Positions 24,070 to 32,434 of a stretch of 64,000 nucleotides of DNA are shown here, piece by piece. Made by a program: the position numbers and the translations under genes. Source of the stretch: Streptomyces sp. NBC_01353 (GTDB taxonomy: Bacteria > Actinomycetota > Actinomycetes > Streptomycetales > Streptomycetaceae); NCBI RefSeq assembly GCF_036237275.1, contig NZ_CP108352.1, forward strand, positions 7,961,501 to 8,025,500. The letters are read 5' to 3'. The number at the start of each line of letters is the position of its first letter. The first letter of the stretch is position 1. The notes beneath the pieces are model-generated. The model saw nothing but the letters and a program-made list of their open reading frames with translations. It ran no database searches and was not told the origin of the DNA.

Positions 24070-24993
24070 TCAGTGCCGGCCGTCGGCGACGGCCTTCTCG
24101 GTGGCGGCGCGGACCTCGGCCTCGGTGATGCCGGCGAGAGGCGAGCGCGGCGGGCGGCAGGGTCCGCCGCGCCGGCCCGCGATGTCCATGGACAGCTTGA
24201 TCGACTGGACGAACTCCGTCTTCGAGTCCCAGCGCAGCAGAGGGTGCAGCGCGCGGTAGAGCGGCAGCGCACGCTCGAGGTCGCCGGTGACGGCGGCACG
24301 GTACAGCTCCGTGCAGGAGGCCGGGAAGGCGTTCGGGTAGCCGGCGACCCAGCCGACCGCGCCCGCGACGGCCAGTTCGAGCAGGACGTCGTCGGCCCCG
24401 ATCAACAGATCGAGCTCCGGGGAGCGTTCGGCGATCTCGTACGCCCGGCGGACATCGCCGCTGAACTCCTTCACCGCGACGATGTGGCCGTCCCCATGCA
24501 GCGCGGCGAGCAGGTCGGCGGTGAGGTCCACCTTGGTGTCGTGCGGATTGTTGTACGCGACGACCGGCAGTCCGACACCGGCGACCTCGGCGTAGTGGGC
24601 GCGTACGGCGGAGGCATCGCACTTGTATGCGTTGGGTGGGAGCAGCAGGACCGATCCGCAGCCGGCCTCGGCGGCCTGTTCGGTCCAGCGGCGCGCCTCG
24701 GCGCTGCCGTAGGCCGCGACCCCGGGCATCACCCGCGCCCCGTCGCCGGCCGCCTCGACGGCCGAACGGACGACCCGGGCGCGCTCCTCGTCGGTGAGGG
24801 CCTGGTACTCGCCGAGCGAACCGTTGGGCACGACTCCGTCGCAGCCGTTGTCGAGCAGCCATCGGACGTGCGCGGCATAGGCGTCGTGGTCGACGGTGAG
24901 GTCGTCGTCGCGGAAGGGGAGGGCGGTGGCGACCATGATGCCGCGCCAGGGGCGGGTGGCGGTCCAGTCGGCGTGTGCGGGGGTGGCGGTCAC
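24070..24993 (-). CDS. DHDPS-family lyase/deaminase, probably pyrroline-4-hydroxy-2-carboxylate deaminase
   Basis: 307 residues, GTG 24993. The (beta/alpha)8 dihydrodipicolinate synthase fold is clear: GIMVATALPFRDDDLTVD, GCDGVVPNGSLGEYQALT (phosphate-loop region), the catalytic Tyr in VVAYNNPHDTK and the Schiff-base Lys in IVAVKEFSGD. In hydroxyproline operons this family member deaminates delta1-pyrroline-4-hydroxy-2-carboxylate to alpha-ketoglutarate semialdehyde. The position between epimerase and amino-acid oxidase fits that role well. The stop is 13 bases before the epimerase start. An aldehyde dehydrogenase for the last step is not in this cluster. Confidence 0.87.
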   Translation of the reverse strand: MTATPAHADWTATRPWRGIMVATALPFRDDDLTVDHDAYAAHVRWLLDNGCDGVVPNGSLGEYQALTDEERARVVRSAVEAAGDGARVMPGVAAYGSAEARRWTEQAAEAGCGSVLLLPPNAYKCDASAVRAHYAEVAGVGLPVVAYNNPHDTKVDLTADLLAALHGDGHIVAVKEFSGDVRRAYEIAERSPELDLLIGADDVLLELAVAGAVGWVAGYPNAFPASCTELYRAAVTGDLERALPLYRALHPLLRWDSKTEFVQSIKLSMDIAGRRGGPCRPPRSPLAGITEAEVRAATEKAVADGRH

Positions 24994-25020
24994 GTGGAGC
25001 CCTTCTAGGCGAGATGTGAC

Positions 25021-25303
25021 ATGATACTGATTGATCGTCAGTTGGGTCTCTGTCGGTACGGGATCCAGCCCGTACGGGAATCAGTTGCCGCCCCGCGCAC
25101 GGTCCGGGTCCGGTTCGAGCACCGCGAGCGCGCCCAGCGTCACCGGGACGGCCAACGGGCGGCGTTCGGGGGAGCCGGGGAGTGTGACGTCCCGCCCCGC
25201 ACCACCACGGGCCGGTCACCGTCCCCGTCCGGCCCGGTAGCGGCGTGCACCGCCCACGAGGCGCCCTCCGTGCCCGCGCCCGGCACCCCGGTCCGCTCCG
25301 AGG
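25021..25303 (-). other. Non-coding scar downstream of the truncated oxidase
   Basis: No intact gene fits here. On the minus strand short open pieces switch frame: one reads HHVWTVTSERTGVPGAGTEG and ASWAVHAATGPDGDGDRP before stopping, another reads VTLPGSPERRPLAVPVTLG and ALAVLEPDPDRARGGN before a TGA at 25081-25083. They look like the eroded C-terminus of some protein, but I cannot name it. The stretch 25003-25080 also holds the promoter region of the DHDPS-family gene, including ATGTGACATGAT at 25014-25025. Confidence 0.5.
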
Positions 25304-26119
25304 TCACGGTCCAGACGTGGTGCCGGGGAAGGTGGATGCCGCGGCTCGCCCCCCACCGCCGCCGCAGCCCGTCGAACCGTCGAAGGCCGCCCAGTCGTGG
25401 TGCAGCGCCTCCGGCCGGGCGGCGCCGAGCGTGGCCGCGGGCTGCCGGTAGAACTGACCGCCGAGGCCTGCGTCACCGCCGAGCTGCGCCACCCAACTCC
25501 CGGCCGCGTTCACCACGTACGGGGCGTGCAGCGCGCCGCCCTCGGCGGTCCGTACCCCGTGCACGGAACCGTCCGCACCGGTGAGTACGGAGGTGACCTC
25601 CGTGCCGGTGCGGACGGCGGCGCAGGAGGCGCGCAGCAGCCGGGACGCTGCCAGCGCCGGCTGCACCTGCGCGTCCTGCGGGTAGCGGAACGCGCCCGCT
25701 AGGCCTGGTGCGAGATGGGGCTCCAGGTCGTGGAGCCCGTCACCGGGGATCTCGTACGCCTCGACTCCCGCGGCGCCCTGCGCCTTGGCGAACCGCCGCA
25801 GGGCGTCCAGGCCGCTCTCGTCAGAGGCGACCACGAGGCCGCCCTTGGGCTCGAACTCGGCCTCCGTCCGAAGAGCGGGGGAGAGTTCGCGCCACAGGCG
25901 GTTCGACAGCAATGCCAGATCCAGCTCGGGCCCCGGCTCCTTGTCGGAGACCAGGAGGTTGCCCTCGCCGGCGCCGGTCGTGCCGCCCGCGACGGGGCCG
26001 CGGTCGAGGACGGTGACGGAGAGGCCCGCGCGTACGGCGTAGTACGCGCAGGCCGCGCCGATCATTCCGGCGCCGACGATGATGACGTCGGTCGCCGCGG
26101 AGAGGTGTCTCGTGGGCAC
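25304..26119 (-). pseudogene. Truncated FAD-dependent amino-acid oxidase (D-hydroxyproline dehydrogenase-like)
   Basis: GTG 26119 opens a frame of 271 residues. The first 205 or so match the DAO family: FAD motif DVIIVGAGMIGAACAYYAVRAG, VLDRGPVAGGTTGAGEGNLL, FEPKGGLVVA and APYVVNAAGSWVAQLGG. After about residue 215 the similarity stops and the tail (TGCGGGGGRAAASTFPG) is low-complexity and out of family. The usual length is near 380, and the substrate-domain end and the C-terminal FAD-contact block (GHxxxG near HEGAGIG in relatives) are missing. In the operon it should oxidise cis-4-hydroxy-D-proline. As it stands it is probably inactive, unless a separate gene elsewhere replaces it or an assembly error is present. 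Confidence 0.7.
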
Positions 26120-26128
26120 GTCGGTAAT

Positions 26129-26137
26129 ATTTCACAT
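26129..26137. promoter_or_regulatory. ATTTCACAT motif at the start of the oxidase gene
   Basis: The 9-mer lies 10 bases before the GTG of the oxidase remnant, on its strand reading CATGTGAAATATTAC. The gene has no visible ribosome-binding site, so the mRNA may be leaderless and the site would overlap the promoter. Confidence 0.35.
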
Positions 26138-26278
26138 GCCACTGGGCTTGCCAAGAGGCCCAACACGCCCTGGTGGCAACGGCTTTCGCAGGCGATCCGC
26201 AGCCTCTCGCCCGTTGCCTCGACCCCTCAAGTGGCCCCCACGTCACAGAAACTGACGACGCACAAGGCTTCTCAGTGC

Positions 26279-26288
26279 AATTTCACAT
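26279..26288. promoter_or_regulatory. AATTTCACAT motif upstream of the collagenase gene
   Basis: The 10-mer lies about 90 bases before the collagenase start and shares 9 bases with the site at 26129 and 9 of 10 with the site at 23026. An AT-rich stretch with TATGTTACATGTCATGTT follows, a likely promoter. The remaining bases of 26138-26375 show no gene. Confidence 0.35.
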
Positions 26289-26375
26289 TGCTATGTTACA
26301 TGTCATGTTCAGGGCGCCGTCACCTCAACAGCCCTGCCTTCAAAGGAAGTTCACCCCCCCATCACAGGAGACTTC

Positions 26376-28730
26376 GTGTCCCAGCACAGATCCGTGCGCA
26401 CGACCCTTCTCGCCGCAGTGCTCGCGACCGGCCTCACGGCCCCGCTCGCGTACTCGGCCCAGGCCGCCGCCCCCATGGAGACACCGGCCACCTTCGCGCC
26501 GCGGAACGCCGGTCCGACCGCCCCGGCGACCTACGCCCCGAACCCGCACGACGAGGTCGACCGCCTCGCCGAGGCGCCCGCGGCGAAGACGGGACCCGCG
26601 GCCGCCCCCCGCGGTGTCACCGCGGGACGTGTCCCCGGTCCGCAGAGCGGCCCGAGCTCCCAGGACCGGGCCCGTATCGGAAGCACGGCCACCACCCGGG
26701 CCGGCGTTCCCTGCACGCTCGACGGCATCACCGGACTGACCCCCGCCCAGTTCGCCGACTTCCTCGCCGATCCCGCCGTCGAGGCCGACGGCTGCCTGCG
26801 CGGACTCATCTGGACGTGGGACGCCCGCCTCGCCCCCGTGATGTCGGACGCGCATGTGCAGGCCGTAGCCAAGCGGATCACCGGCCTCGCCGCCGACCAC
26901 GACGGCACCAACTCCAGCCACCTCCTGGAGATGTTCACGTACCTCCACGCCGTCGCGTACCACGACTTCAGCCGGTCCGAGATCGACATCACCGACGCCC
27001 CCACCGTCGAGACCATGCGCGCGGCCACCGCGGCCTACGCCTATGCCTCGCACACCTTCGACGTCACGCCGGAGAACGCCCAGACGCTCCGCGAGGCCCT
27101 CTACACCGGTAGCGCCCCCGGCCTGCGGCAGCACCAACTCGGCCTGATCGCCCAGGTCCTCGCCCGCATGGGCGCCGGCCACCCGCAGACCTCGGGAGAC
27201 CCCGGCTGGGGCGGTGCGGCCCTCGCCGCGCTCTCCGTCAACTACCTCGGCGTCTACCCCGGCAACCAGGACACCGCCTTCCGTACCGCCGTCGCCCAGA
27301 ACGCGGGCTACCGCGCGGCGTTCAAGGACTTCTCCACCCACACGCACCTCAAGAACACCGCCAACGCCTGGATCGTCCGCGACGCTCTGGGCGAGTACGG
27401 GCGCTTCGGCCAGATCGACAGCCTCAAGAGCAGGATCGTCGCCGACCTCGGCGGGCTGCTCGGCCCGGTCGAGACCGGCTTCGGGATGGGAAGTGCCCCC
27501 TGGGCCTCCCTGGTGGGCTGGCTCAACTTCTACGACGCCTGCGCCCCGTACAAGGTCTGCAAGGCCGACATCGAGGCGAGGATCTTCCCGTACACGTACA
27601 CCTACGACAACGGGGCGATCAAGGTCCGTACCGGCCTCGACCGCGCCACCGTCGACCAGCTCTACTACGCGAGCAAGCAGGTCAAGGCCCAGTTCCACCG
27701 GGTACTCGGCACGGAGCAGCCGCTCGCCGGCGATCCCAACACCGCCCTGAACATCGTGCTCTACGCCTCCCGCCAGGACTACGAGACGTACCACCCGATC
27801 CTGACCGGGATGGGCACCGAGAACGGCGGCATCTACATCGAGCGCGGCGCGACGTTCTACACGTACCAGCGGCGCGTGCCGCAGGACTCCAGCCTCACGC
27901 TCGAAGAGCTCTTCCGGCATGAGTACGTCCACTACCTCAACGGTCGCTTCGCCGTCCCCGGCTTCTTCGGTGAGGGGCCGTGGTACGAGAACGACCGCAC
28001 CACGGCCATGGACGAGGGCACCGCCGAGTTCTTCGACGGCGCCACCCGCGACGACGGCATCGCGGTCCGCAAGTCACTCGTCGAGAGCGTCATCAGGGAC
28101 ACCGCCTCGGGCGGCCCGCGCATGACCGTCGACCAGATTCTGCACGCCACCTACGACGGCGACGGCTTCCGCTTCTACAGCTACGCGGGCACGTTCTTCG
28201 AGTACCTGTGGACCGAGCGCCCCGCGCTGCTGCGCGCCATGTACGGCTATCTCCGTGCCGGAGACGTCCAGGGCTACGACACCTGGCGCGACACCGTCGG
28301 CAAGGACGCGGGGACACAAGCCGCCTATGACGCCTTCCTCGACCGGCAGATCGCCCGGGTCGACGAGCTGTTCGTGCCCGACACCACTCACGAGCCGACC
28401 GCCGGCCTGCGACACGTCACCCCCGACCAGATACGGTCCGCCTTCGCGGCCGCCACCGGAAACACGCCCACCTGCACCGGAAGCGGCGATCCCTTGCTGC
28501 CGCGCTTCGTGTGCGGCGGCCGGATCACCGCCAACCTCGCCGACGCCACCGACCCCGACAAGGTCTTCAAGGACATGTCCGAGACCGTCGACTACTTCGT
28601 CCTCGACCGGAGCCGGAGCGGCGGAGACAACTTCAACGACATGAACTGCTCCTTCGGCCCGGTGGAGATCTGGACCGGCGGCCGCGCCGGAACGGCCGGC
28701 TTCACGTGTGAGGGTCCGCTGCGCCGCTGA
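26376..28730 (+). CDS. Secreted microbial collagenase (peptidase M9)
   Basis: 784 residues, GTG 26376. Signal peptide: SVRTTLLAAVLATGL to the AYSAQA-AAP cleavage region, then a Pro/Ala-rich propeptide-like stretch to about residue 110. The activator (M9 N-terminal) domain spans about 115-400 (LTPAQFADFLADPAVEADGCL, HVQAVAKRITGLA, helical repeats). The peptidase domain spans about 420-680, with the zinc motif HEYVH at 515-519, the downstream Glu in DEGTAEFF near 546-551, and GPWYENDRTT. The last 100 residues with four Cys form a small C-terminal domain. It cleaves triple-helical collagen or gelatin outside the cell. Standing head-to-head with hydroxyproline catabolic genes, it suggests one collagen-use locus. 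Its 3' end overlaps the next gene by 29 bases. Confidence 0.93.
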   Translation: MSQHRSVRTTLLAAVLATGLTAPLAYSAQAAAPMETPATFAPRNAGPTAPATYAPNPHDEVDRLAEAPAAKTGPAAAPRGVTAGRVPGPQSGPSSQDRARIGSTATTRAGVPCTLDGITGLTPAQFADFLADPAVEADGCLRGLIWTWDARLAPVMSDAHVQAVAKRITGLAADHDGTNSSHLLEMFTYLHAVAYHDFSRSEIDITDAPTVETMRAATAAYAYASHTFDVTPENAQTLREALYTGSAPGLRQHQLGLIAQVLARMGAGHPQTSGDPGWGGAALAALSVNYLGVYPGNQDTAFRTAVAQNAGYRAAFKDFSTHTHLKNTANAWIVRDALGEYGRFGQIDSLKSRIVADLGGLLGPVETGFGMGSAPWASLVGWLNFYDACAPYKVCKADIEARIFPYTYTYDNGAIKVRTGLDRATVDQLYYASKQVKAQFHRVLGTEQPLAGDPNTALNIVLYASRQDYETYHPILTGMGTENGGIYIERGATFYTYQRRVPQDSSLTLEELFRHEYVHYLNGRFAVPGFFGEGPWYENDRTTAMDEGTAEFFDGATRDDGIAVRKSLVESVIRDTASGGPRMTVDQILHATYDGDGFRFYSYAGTFFEYLWTERPALLRAMYGYLRAGDVQGYDTWRDTVGKDAGTQAAYDAFLDRQIARVDELFVPDTTHEPTAGLRHVTPDQIRSAFAAATGNTPTCTGSGDPLLPRFVCGGRITANLADATDPDKVFKDMSETVDYFVLDRSRSGGDNFNDMNCSFGPVEIWTGGRAGTAGFTCEGPLRR

Positions 28731-30165
28731 TCCCGCCGGCACCCTCCAGGGCCGGACCCGCCTCCTCCAGGGGGCGGGTCGCGGGCCCCTGGAGCACCCG
28801 CCCGTCGGCCGCGGCGAAGCGCGAGCCGTGACAGGGGCACTCCCAGGTGTCCTCCAGCTCGTTGAAGCCGAGCTCGCAGCCCATGTGGGTGCAGCGCGGC
28901 GCCCGCGCGATCAGGTAGTGCCGGGCCACGGATGCCTGCGCCCGCACCACGTCCGGGAACTCCCGCAGGGGCAGATGACGGCGCGGATCGAAGAGTTCGG
29001 TCCAGTCCGGGCGCGGGGCGCCCGTCACATGGGCGGCCAGCAGACGGCCCGCCATCACCCCGTTGCTCATGCCCCAGCCGCCGAAGCCGGTGGCGACGAA
29101 GACATGCTGCGTGTCCGGGTGCTCATGACCCACGTACGGAACGTGGTCCGCCGACCGCACGTCCTGCGCGGCCCACCGGAAGGTGGTCCCGGACTCACCG
29201 AACCCCGGGAAGGTCCGGCGGGCCCACCCGGTCAGCCGCTCGAGCCGGTCGCCCGCGTGATCGGTACCGGGCTCGAAGGCCTCGCCGGTGACGATCAGCA
29301 GCCGGTGGCCGTCGTCGAACGGGGCGGTGCGCACCGACCGGGTGCGGTCCTCGGGCGTCAGATACATGCCCTCGGGCGCCGTCGCCGTGGGGACAGGGGC
29401 GGCGACCACCAGTTCCCGGCGCACCGTCAGCCTGGTGATCAGCGAACTGTGCACGATCAGCGGGAAGTTGGTCGCGACGACCACATCCTTGGCGTGGACG
29501 GTCGCGCCGCCCTCCGTGACCAGCCTGCACTCCGCGAGCTCCCGCAGCTCGGTGACCCGGGTGTGCTCGTGGACGAGGCCGCCCCGGGCGACGAGATCCT
29601 CGGCGAGACCCAGCAGAAACCTGCGCGGATGGAAGAGGAGCTGGCCGTCCAGCCGCACCGCCGCCGCCACCGGGAAGGGCAGATCGGTCTCCGTCACATA
29701 CGCGGCGTCGAGCCCGGCCTCCAAGGTCGCGGCCGCCTCCGCGCGGATCTCCCCGGCCCGCTTCTCGTCCGTGACATAGGTGAAGGCCGGCGCTCGCTCC
29801 AGCTCGGCATCGATGCCGAGTTCCGCGCACAGGCCCACCACATGGTCGAGCGCCTCCTGCTGCGCACGGGCGTACCGGGTGGCGGCGAGGATTCCATGGG
29901 CGTCGCGCAGCCGCGCGTAGGTGAGACCGTGCAGGGCGGTGAGCTTGCCCGTGGTGTGGCCGGAGACCCCGCCGGCGACCCGCTCGGCCTCCAGCAGCAC
30001 GACCTCACGTCCTGCGCGGACCAGCTCGTGTGCCGTGCACAGACCAGCGATCCCGCCCCCGATGACGACGACGTCGGCCGTCAGGTCGTCGGCGAGGGCG
30101 GGGTGGTCGGGAGAGGGCGTGCCGTGCATCCAGTACGAGGTACCGATGTGCGCGTCCGCGGGCAT
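28702..30165 (-). CDS. FAD oxidoreductase with C-terminal Rieske domain
   Basis: 487 residues, ATG 30165. Residues 25-370 are a DAO-type FAD domain (ADVVVIGGGIAGLCTAHELVRAG, VLLEAERVAGGVSGHTTGKLTALHG, HVFVATGFGGWGMSNGVMAG). Residues 385-475 are a Rieske [2Fe-2S] domain with both ligand pairs: CTHMGC and CPCHGSRF. The GGVSGHTTGK start and Rieske tail define a common actinobacterial protein whose substrate is unknown. It is not the missing hydroxyproline oxidase, since that lacks Rieske domains. Its last 29 bases overlap the collagenase gene tail to tail. Confidence 0.92.
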   Translation of the reverse strand: MPADAHIGTSYWMHGTPSPDHPALADDLTADVVVIGGGIAGLCTAHELVRAGREVVLLEAERVAGGVSGHTTGKLTALHGLTYARLRDAHGILAATRYARAQQEALDHVVGLCAELGIDAELERAPAFTYVTDEKRAGEIRAEAAATLEAGLDAAYVTETDLPFPVAAAVRLDGQLLFHPRRFLLGLAEDLVARGGLVHEHTRVTELRELAECRLVTEGGATVHAKDVVVATNFPLIVHSSLITRLTVRRELVVAAPVPTATAPEGMYLTPEDRTRSVRTAPFDDGHRLLIVTGEAFEPGTDHAGDRLERLTGWARRTFPGFGESGTTFRWAAQDVRSADHVPYVGHEHPDTQHVFVATGFGGWGMSNGVMAGRLLAAHVTGAPRPDWTELFDPRRHLPLREFPDVVRAQASVARHYLIARAPRCTHMGCELGFNELEDTWECPCHGSRFAAADGRVLQGPATRPLEEAGPALEGAGGISGAADPHT

Positions 30166-30253
30166 GGCGCACTCCTTCCCGAAGGGCTGCTGCCCCGCGC
30201 GTGCCCGCCCGGCGGCCGACCATGCGCCGTGGGGCGGTCGAGCTGCGTGAAGT

Positions 30254-30267
30254 GAGTACGGGTACTC
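30254..30267. promoter_or_regulatory. GAGTACGGGTACTC palindrome
   Basis: A perfect 14-bp palindrome 62 bases before the small membrane-protein start. Its GGGTAC core also resembles the -10 box of Streptomyces SigB-like promoters. A looser copy, TGAGTGCGCGTACTCA, lies at 38812-38827 before the KAS III gene. Confidence 0.35.
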
Positions 30268-30329
30268 AGGACGACGGCCGGTGGAGTCCCGAGGATGGGA
30301 CTCTGCCGTCCGAGACCGAGGAACCCCGC

Positions 30330-30857
30330 ATGTACGTCGAGAAGCTGCCCAAGACCTGGACCGTCCTCTGCGTCGCCGTCTACCTGGCGATGGTCGTCCG
30401 GCTGGGAGTGGACGCGCTGCCCGAGGACACCGGCGTCTGGCTGCTCGTGTCGGCGGCCTACCTGCTGGTCCTGGTGCCCTGCATCGCGGTCCCGATCTCG
30501 AAGGCGATCTACCACCGCGTCCGCGTCGACCCGGGCAGCGGCCTGCTCCGCGTCGGCCGCGAGCGCATCCCCCTCGCCGACATGGACCCCGACTCCGTCC
30601 ACGCGGCGCTGCGACTCGTGAAGCCCCGCGCGGGCTGGCGGTACGCGGCGTCGGCAGGCGCGGTGCAGAGCCCCCTCGCCGGCCTGCAGGCGGCCGACCG
30701 CAGCGCGCCGCGGCTGGTCGGCGGCGGCTGGGCCGTGCCGATGGGGATGGACAGCGTGGTCGTCACCACTCGCCGGGGCGAACGCCTCGTGATCGCGACC
30801 CATGACGGTGCGGCCCTCCTCACCGCCCTGGCCCGCGCGCTCGCCCCCACGCCCTAA
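30330..30857 (+). CDS. Small membrane protein (DUF3093-like)
   Basis: 175 residues; ATG 30330 is chosen because the predicted protein starts with the two-helix membrane anchor (WTVLCVAVYLAMVVRLGVDAL and VWLLVSAAYLLVLVPCIAV) and GACCGAGGAA lies upstream. The soluble part has a PH-like strand pattern (YHRVRVDPGSGLLRVGRERIP, DSVVVTTRRGERLVIATHD, LLTALARAL), similar to DUF3093 proteins of actinobacteria. Function is unknown. Its stop overlaps the stop of the convergent phosphatase gene by four bases. Confidence 0.75.
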   Translation: MYVEKLPKTWTVLCVAVYLAMVVRLGVDALPEDTGVWLLVSAAYLLVLVPCIAVPISKAIYHRVRVDPGSGLLRVGRERIPLADMDPDSVHAALRLVKPRAGWRYAASAGAVQSPLAGLQAADRSAPRLVGGGWAVPMGMDSVVVTTRRGERLVIATHDGAALLTALARALAPTP

Positions 30858-31999
30858 GCGGCGCTCCTACGCTCCGGTGCCAGCCGCTCGATCGCGACGA
30901 GCGCCGCGTCGTCGCCGAGGTGGCCGCCCGCGTACGCGTGGAGGTCGTTCCGGAGATGGCCGAGCAAGGTCTGCGGGTCGTCCCCCGCCCATGCCGCGAG
31001 CCGCTCGACCAAGGGGTAGAAGGCGCGGTCGCGGCTGCGAGCCTCGATGACACCGTCGGTGTACAGCAGCAGCACGTCCCCGACGTCGAAGGGAAAGGAC
31101 TCCACGGCTACCACGGGGGAGAGGACGTCCGCGAGCCCCAGCGGCGGGCTCGGTTCGGCGCTGTCGAGGGCGACGACCCGCCCCTTTCGCAGGAGCAGCG
31201 GCGGGGGATGCCCGCAGTTGGCAAGCCGCACGACCGGCTCGTGATCGGGGATGTCCAGCACCAGTGCGGTGACGAACGCCTCCTGGGCCTCGTCGTCCAC
31301 GGACATCCCGACCTCGTCCGCGCGTTCGTCCGCCTCGGCCGAACCGACACCGGCCTCCAGGTGCCGGATCAGTTCGGGCAGCTCCCGCTCCCGGCGGGCG
31401 GTGACGCGGAAGGCGCCGAGCACGAGCGAGGCCTCGCTGATCGCGTCGAGCCCCTTGCCGCGGGCGTCACCGATCAGCAGCCTCGTCCCCGACTTCGTAC
31501 GGGCGGCCGCGTACAGGTCGCCGCCCATCTGCGCCTCCTCCTCCGCCGCCAGATAGATCGAGGCGATCCGCAGCGGACCCGACCGGCGGGGGAGCGGACG
31601 CAGGACGACGCTCTGCGCGGCCTGCGCGATGGAGCGCAGCTGAGTCACTTTGCTCTCGTGCGCCTCGCGCAGGTACGCGAAGAAGGTGACGATGATCGAG
31701 ATCAGGATCAGCGCGGCGATCTGATACGTGTGGTTGAGGTCCGTCAGACTCGTCCGCACGATCGCCACCACCGCCTGCGCGAGGACCGCGACCGCGCCCA
31801 CGAAGGCCGTCATCCGAGGACCGGCGAACGACGCCGTCACCGCCGGCGCGGCGATCAGGAACGGGCCGAGATGGACCTCCGGCGGCAACAGGATGTCCAC
31901 CACCGTGACCGTCGCGATCAGCGCGAAGGGAGCGGCAAGAAGCAGTCGCCCACCGCGCCGGGAGAGGCGGGGTGCGAAGCCTCGCGGCCGGGGATCCAT
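30854..31999 (-). CDS. Membrane-anchored PP2C (SpoIIE-type) phosphatase
   Basis: About 381 residues from ATG 31999. No start has a good ribosome-binding site; ATGs at 32029 and 32077 are alternatives and would add 10 and 26 residues. The N-terminal third has four to five membrane helices (LLLAAPFALIATVTVVDIL, GPFLIAAPAVTASFAG, TAFVGAVAVLAQAVVAIV, IAALILISIIVTFFAYL). The rest is the SpoIIE phosphatase domain: EAQMGGDLYAAARTKSG, LIGDARGKGLDAI, NCGHPPPLLL, LLLYTDGVIEARS and DDAALVAIERL. The membrane part resembles the 5TM group of SpoIIE phosphatases common in Streptomyces. No anti-sigma gene is adjacent. Confidence 0.9.
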   Translation of the reverse strand: MDPRPRGFAPRLSRRGGRLLLAAPFALIATVTVVDILLPPEVHLGPFLIAAPAVTASFAGPRMTAFVGAVAVLAQAVVAIVRTSLTDLNHTYQIAALILISIIVTFFAYLREAHESKVTQLRSIAQAAQSVVLRPLPRRSGPLRIASIYLAAEEEAQMGGDLYAAARTKSGTRLLIGDARGKGLDAISEASLVLGAFRVTARRERELPELIRHLEAGVGSAEADERADEVGMSVDDEAQEAFVTALVLDIPDHEPVVRLANCGHPPPLLLRKGRVVALDSAEPSPPLGLADVLSPVVAVESFPFDVGDVLLLYTDGVIEARSRDRAFYPLVERLAAWAGDDPQTLLGHLRNDLHAYAGGHLGDDAALVAIERLAPERRSAA

Positions 32000-32092
32000 G
32001 GGAAAGGCATACCGCAGGTGGTGGGGCATGTCCTGTTGCCGGGCATTCCGGCGCGGTGTGTCGCCCGGCGACGACATACCGTGATTCGCGGT

Positions 32093-32326
32093 CTACCGAG
32101 GAGCCGGGCGGTACTCGACGGGCCTGTCGTTGATCTTCACGATGTGGCTCCCGCGCGCCAGGTCGCGCAGCGCCTTCCGGGCCTGCTTCTCCCCGGACTC
32201 CCGGTCGGGCGCGGCGACCCCCGCGTCCCGGAGGGTCGAGAGCGCCCGGTTCGCGTCCCAGGACCCGCCGAGCGCGTGGATCGCGCGCAGCAGAATGTCC
32301 GCGTGGGTCGGTGGGCTGCTGCTCAA
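32093..32326 (-). CDS. Small conserved-looking protein, unknown function
   Basis: 77 residues. A TTG start at 32326 is chosen because a full GAGGAGG lies six bases upstream; the in-frame ATG at 32356 has none. The protein (THADILLRAIHALGGSWDAN ... ALSTLRDAGVAAP ... QARKALRDLARGSHIVKIND) is helical with a wing-like end, so a small winged-helix fold is possible. I do not recognise the family. It sits between the phosphatase and the lipid-like biosynthetic operon, on the same strand. Confidence 0.65.
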   Translation of the reverse strand: MSSSPPTHADILLRAIHALGGSWDANRALSTLRDAGVAAPDRESGEKQARKALRDLARGSHIVKINDRPVEYRPAPR

Positions 32327-32434
32327 AGGGGCCTCCTCGGGTGGTGACGGGCGCAAGGGGGACGCTAGCGGGCGGTCGGCGCGGCCGGAGGCGGTTTCCG
32401 GCAGGTGCGCCGACGGCTGCGCGCCCGTTCCGCG

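Noticed and set aside
24070-24993. Dihydrodipicolinate synthase for lysine synthesis (dapA)
   Set aside because: Context with epimerase and amino-acid oxidase points to hydroxyproline catabolism; no lysine genes are near.
28702-30165. FAD-Rieske protein as the missing D-hydroxyproline oxidase
   Set aside because: It has a Rieske tail and belongs to a different subfamily, lies beyond the collagenase on the opposite strand, and is not in the operon.
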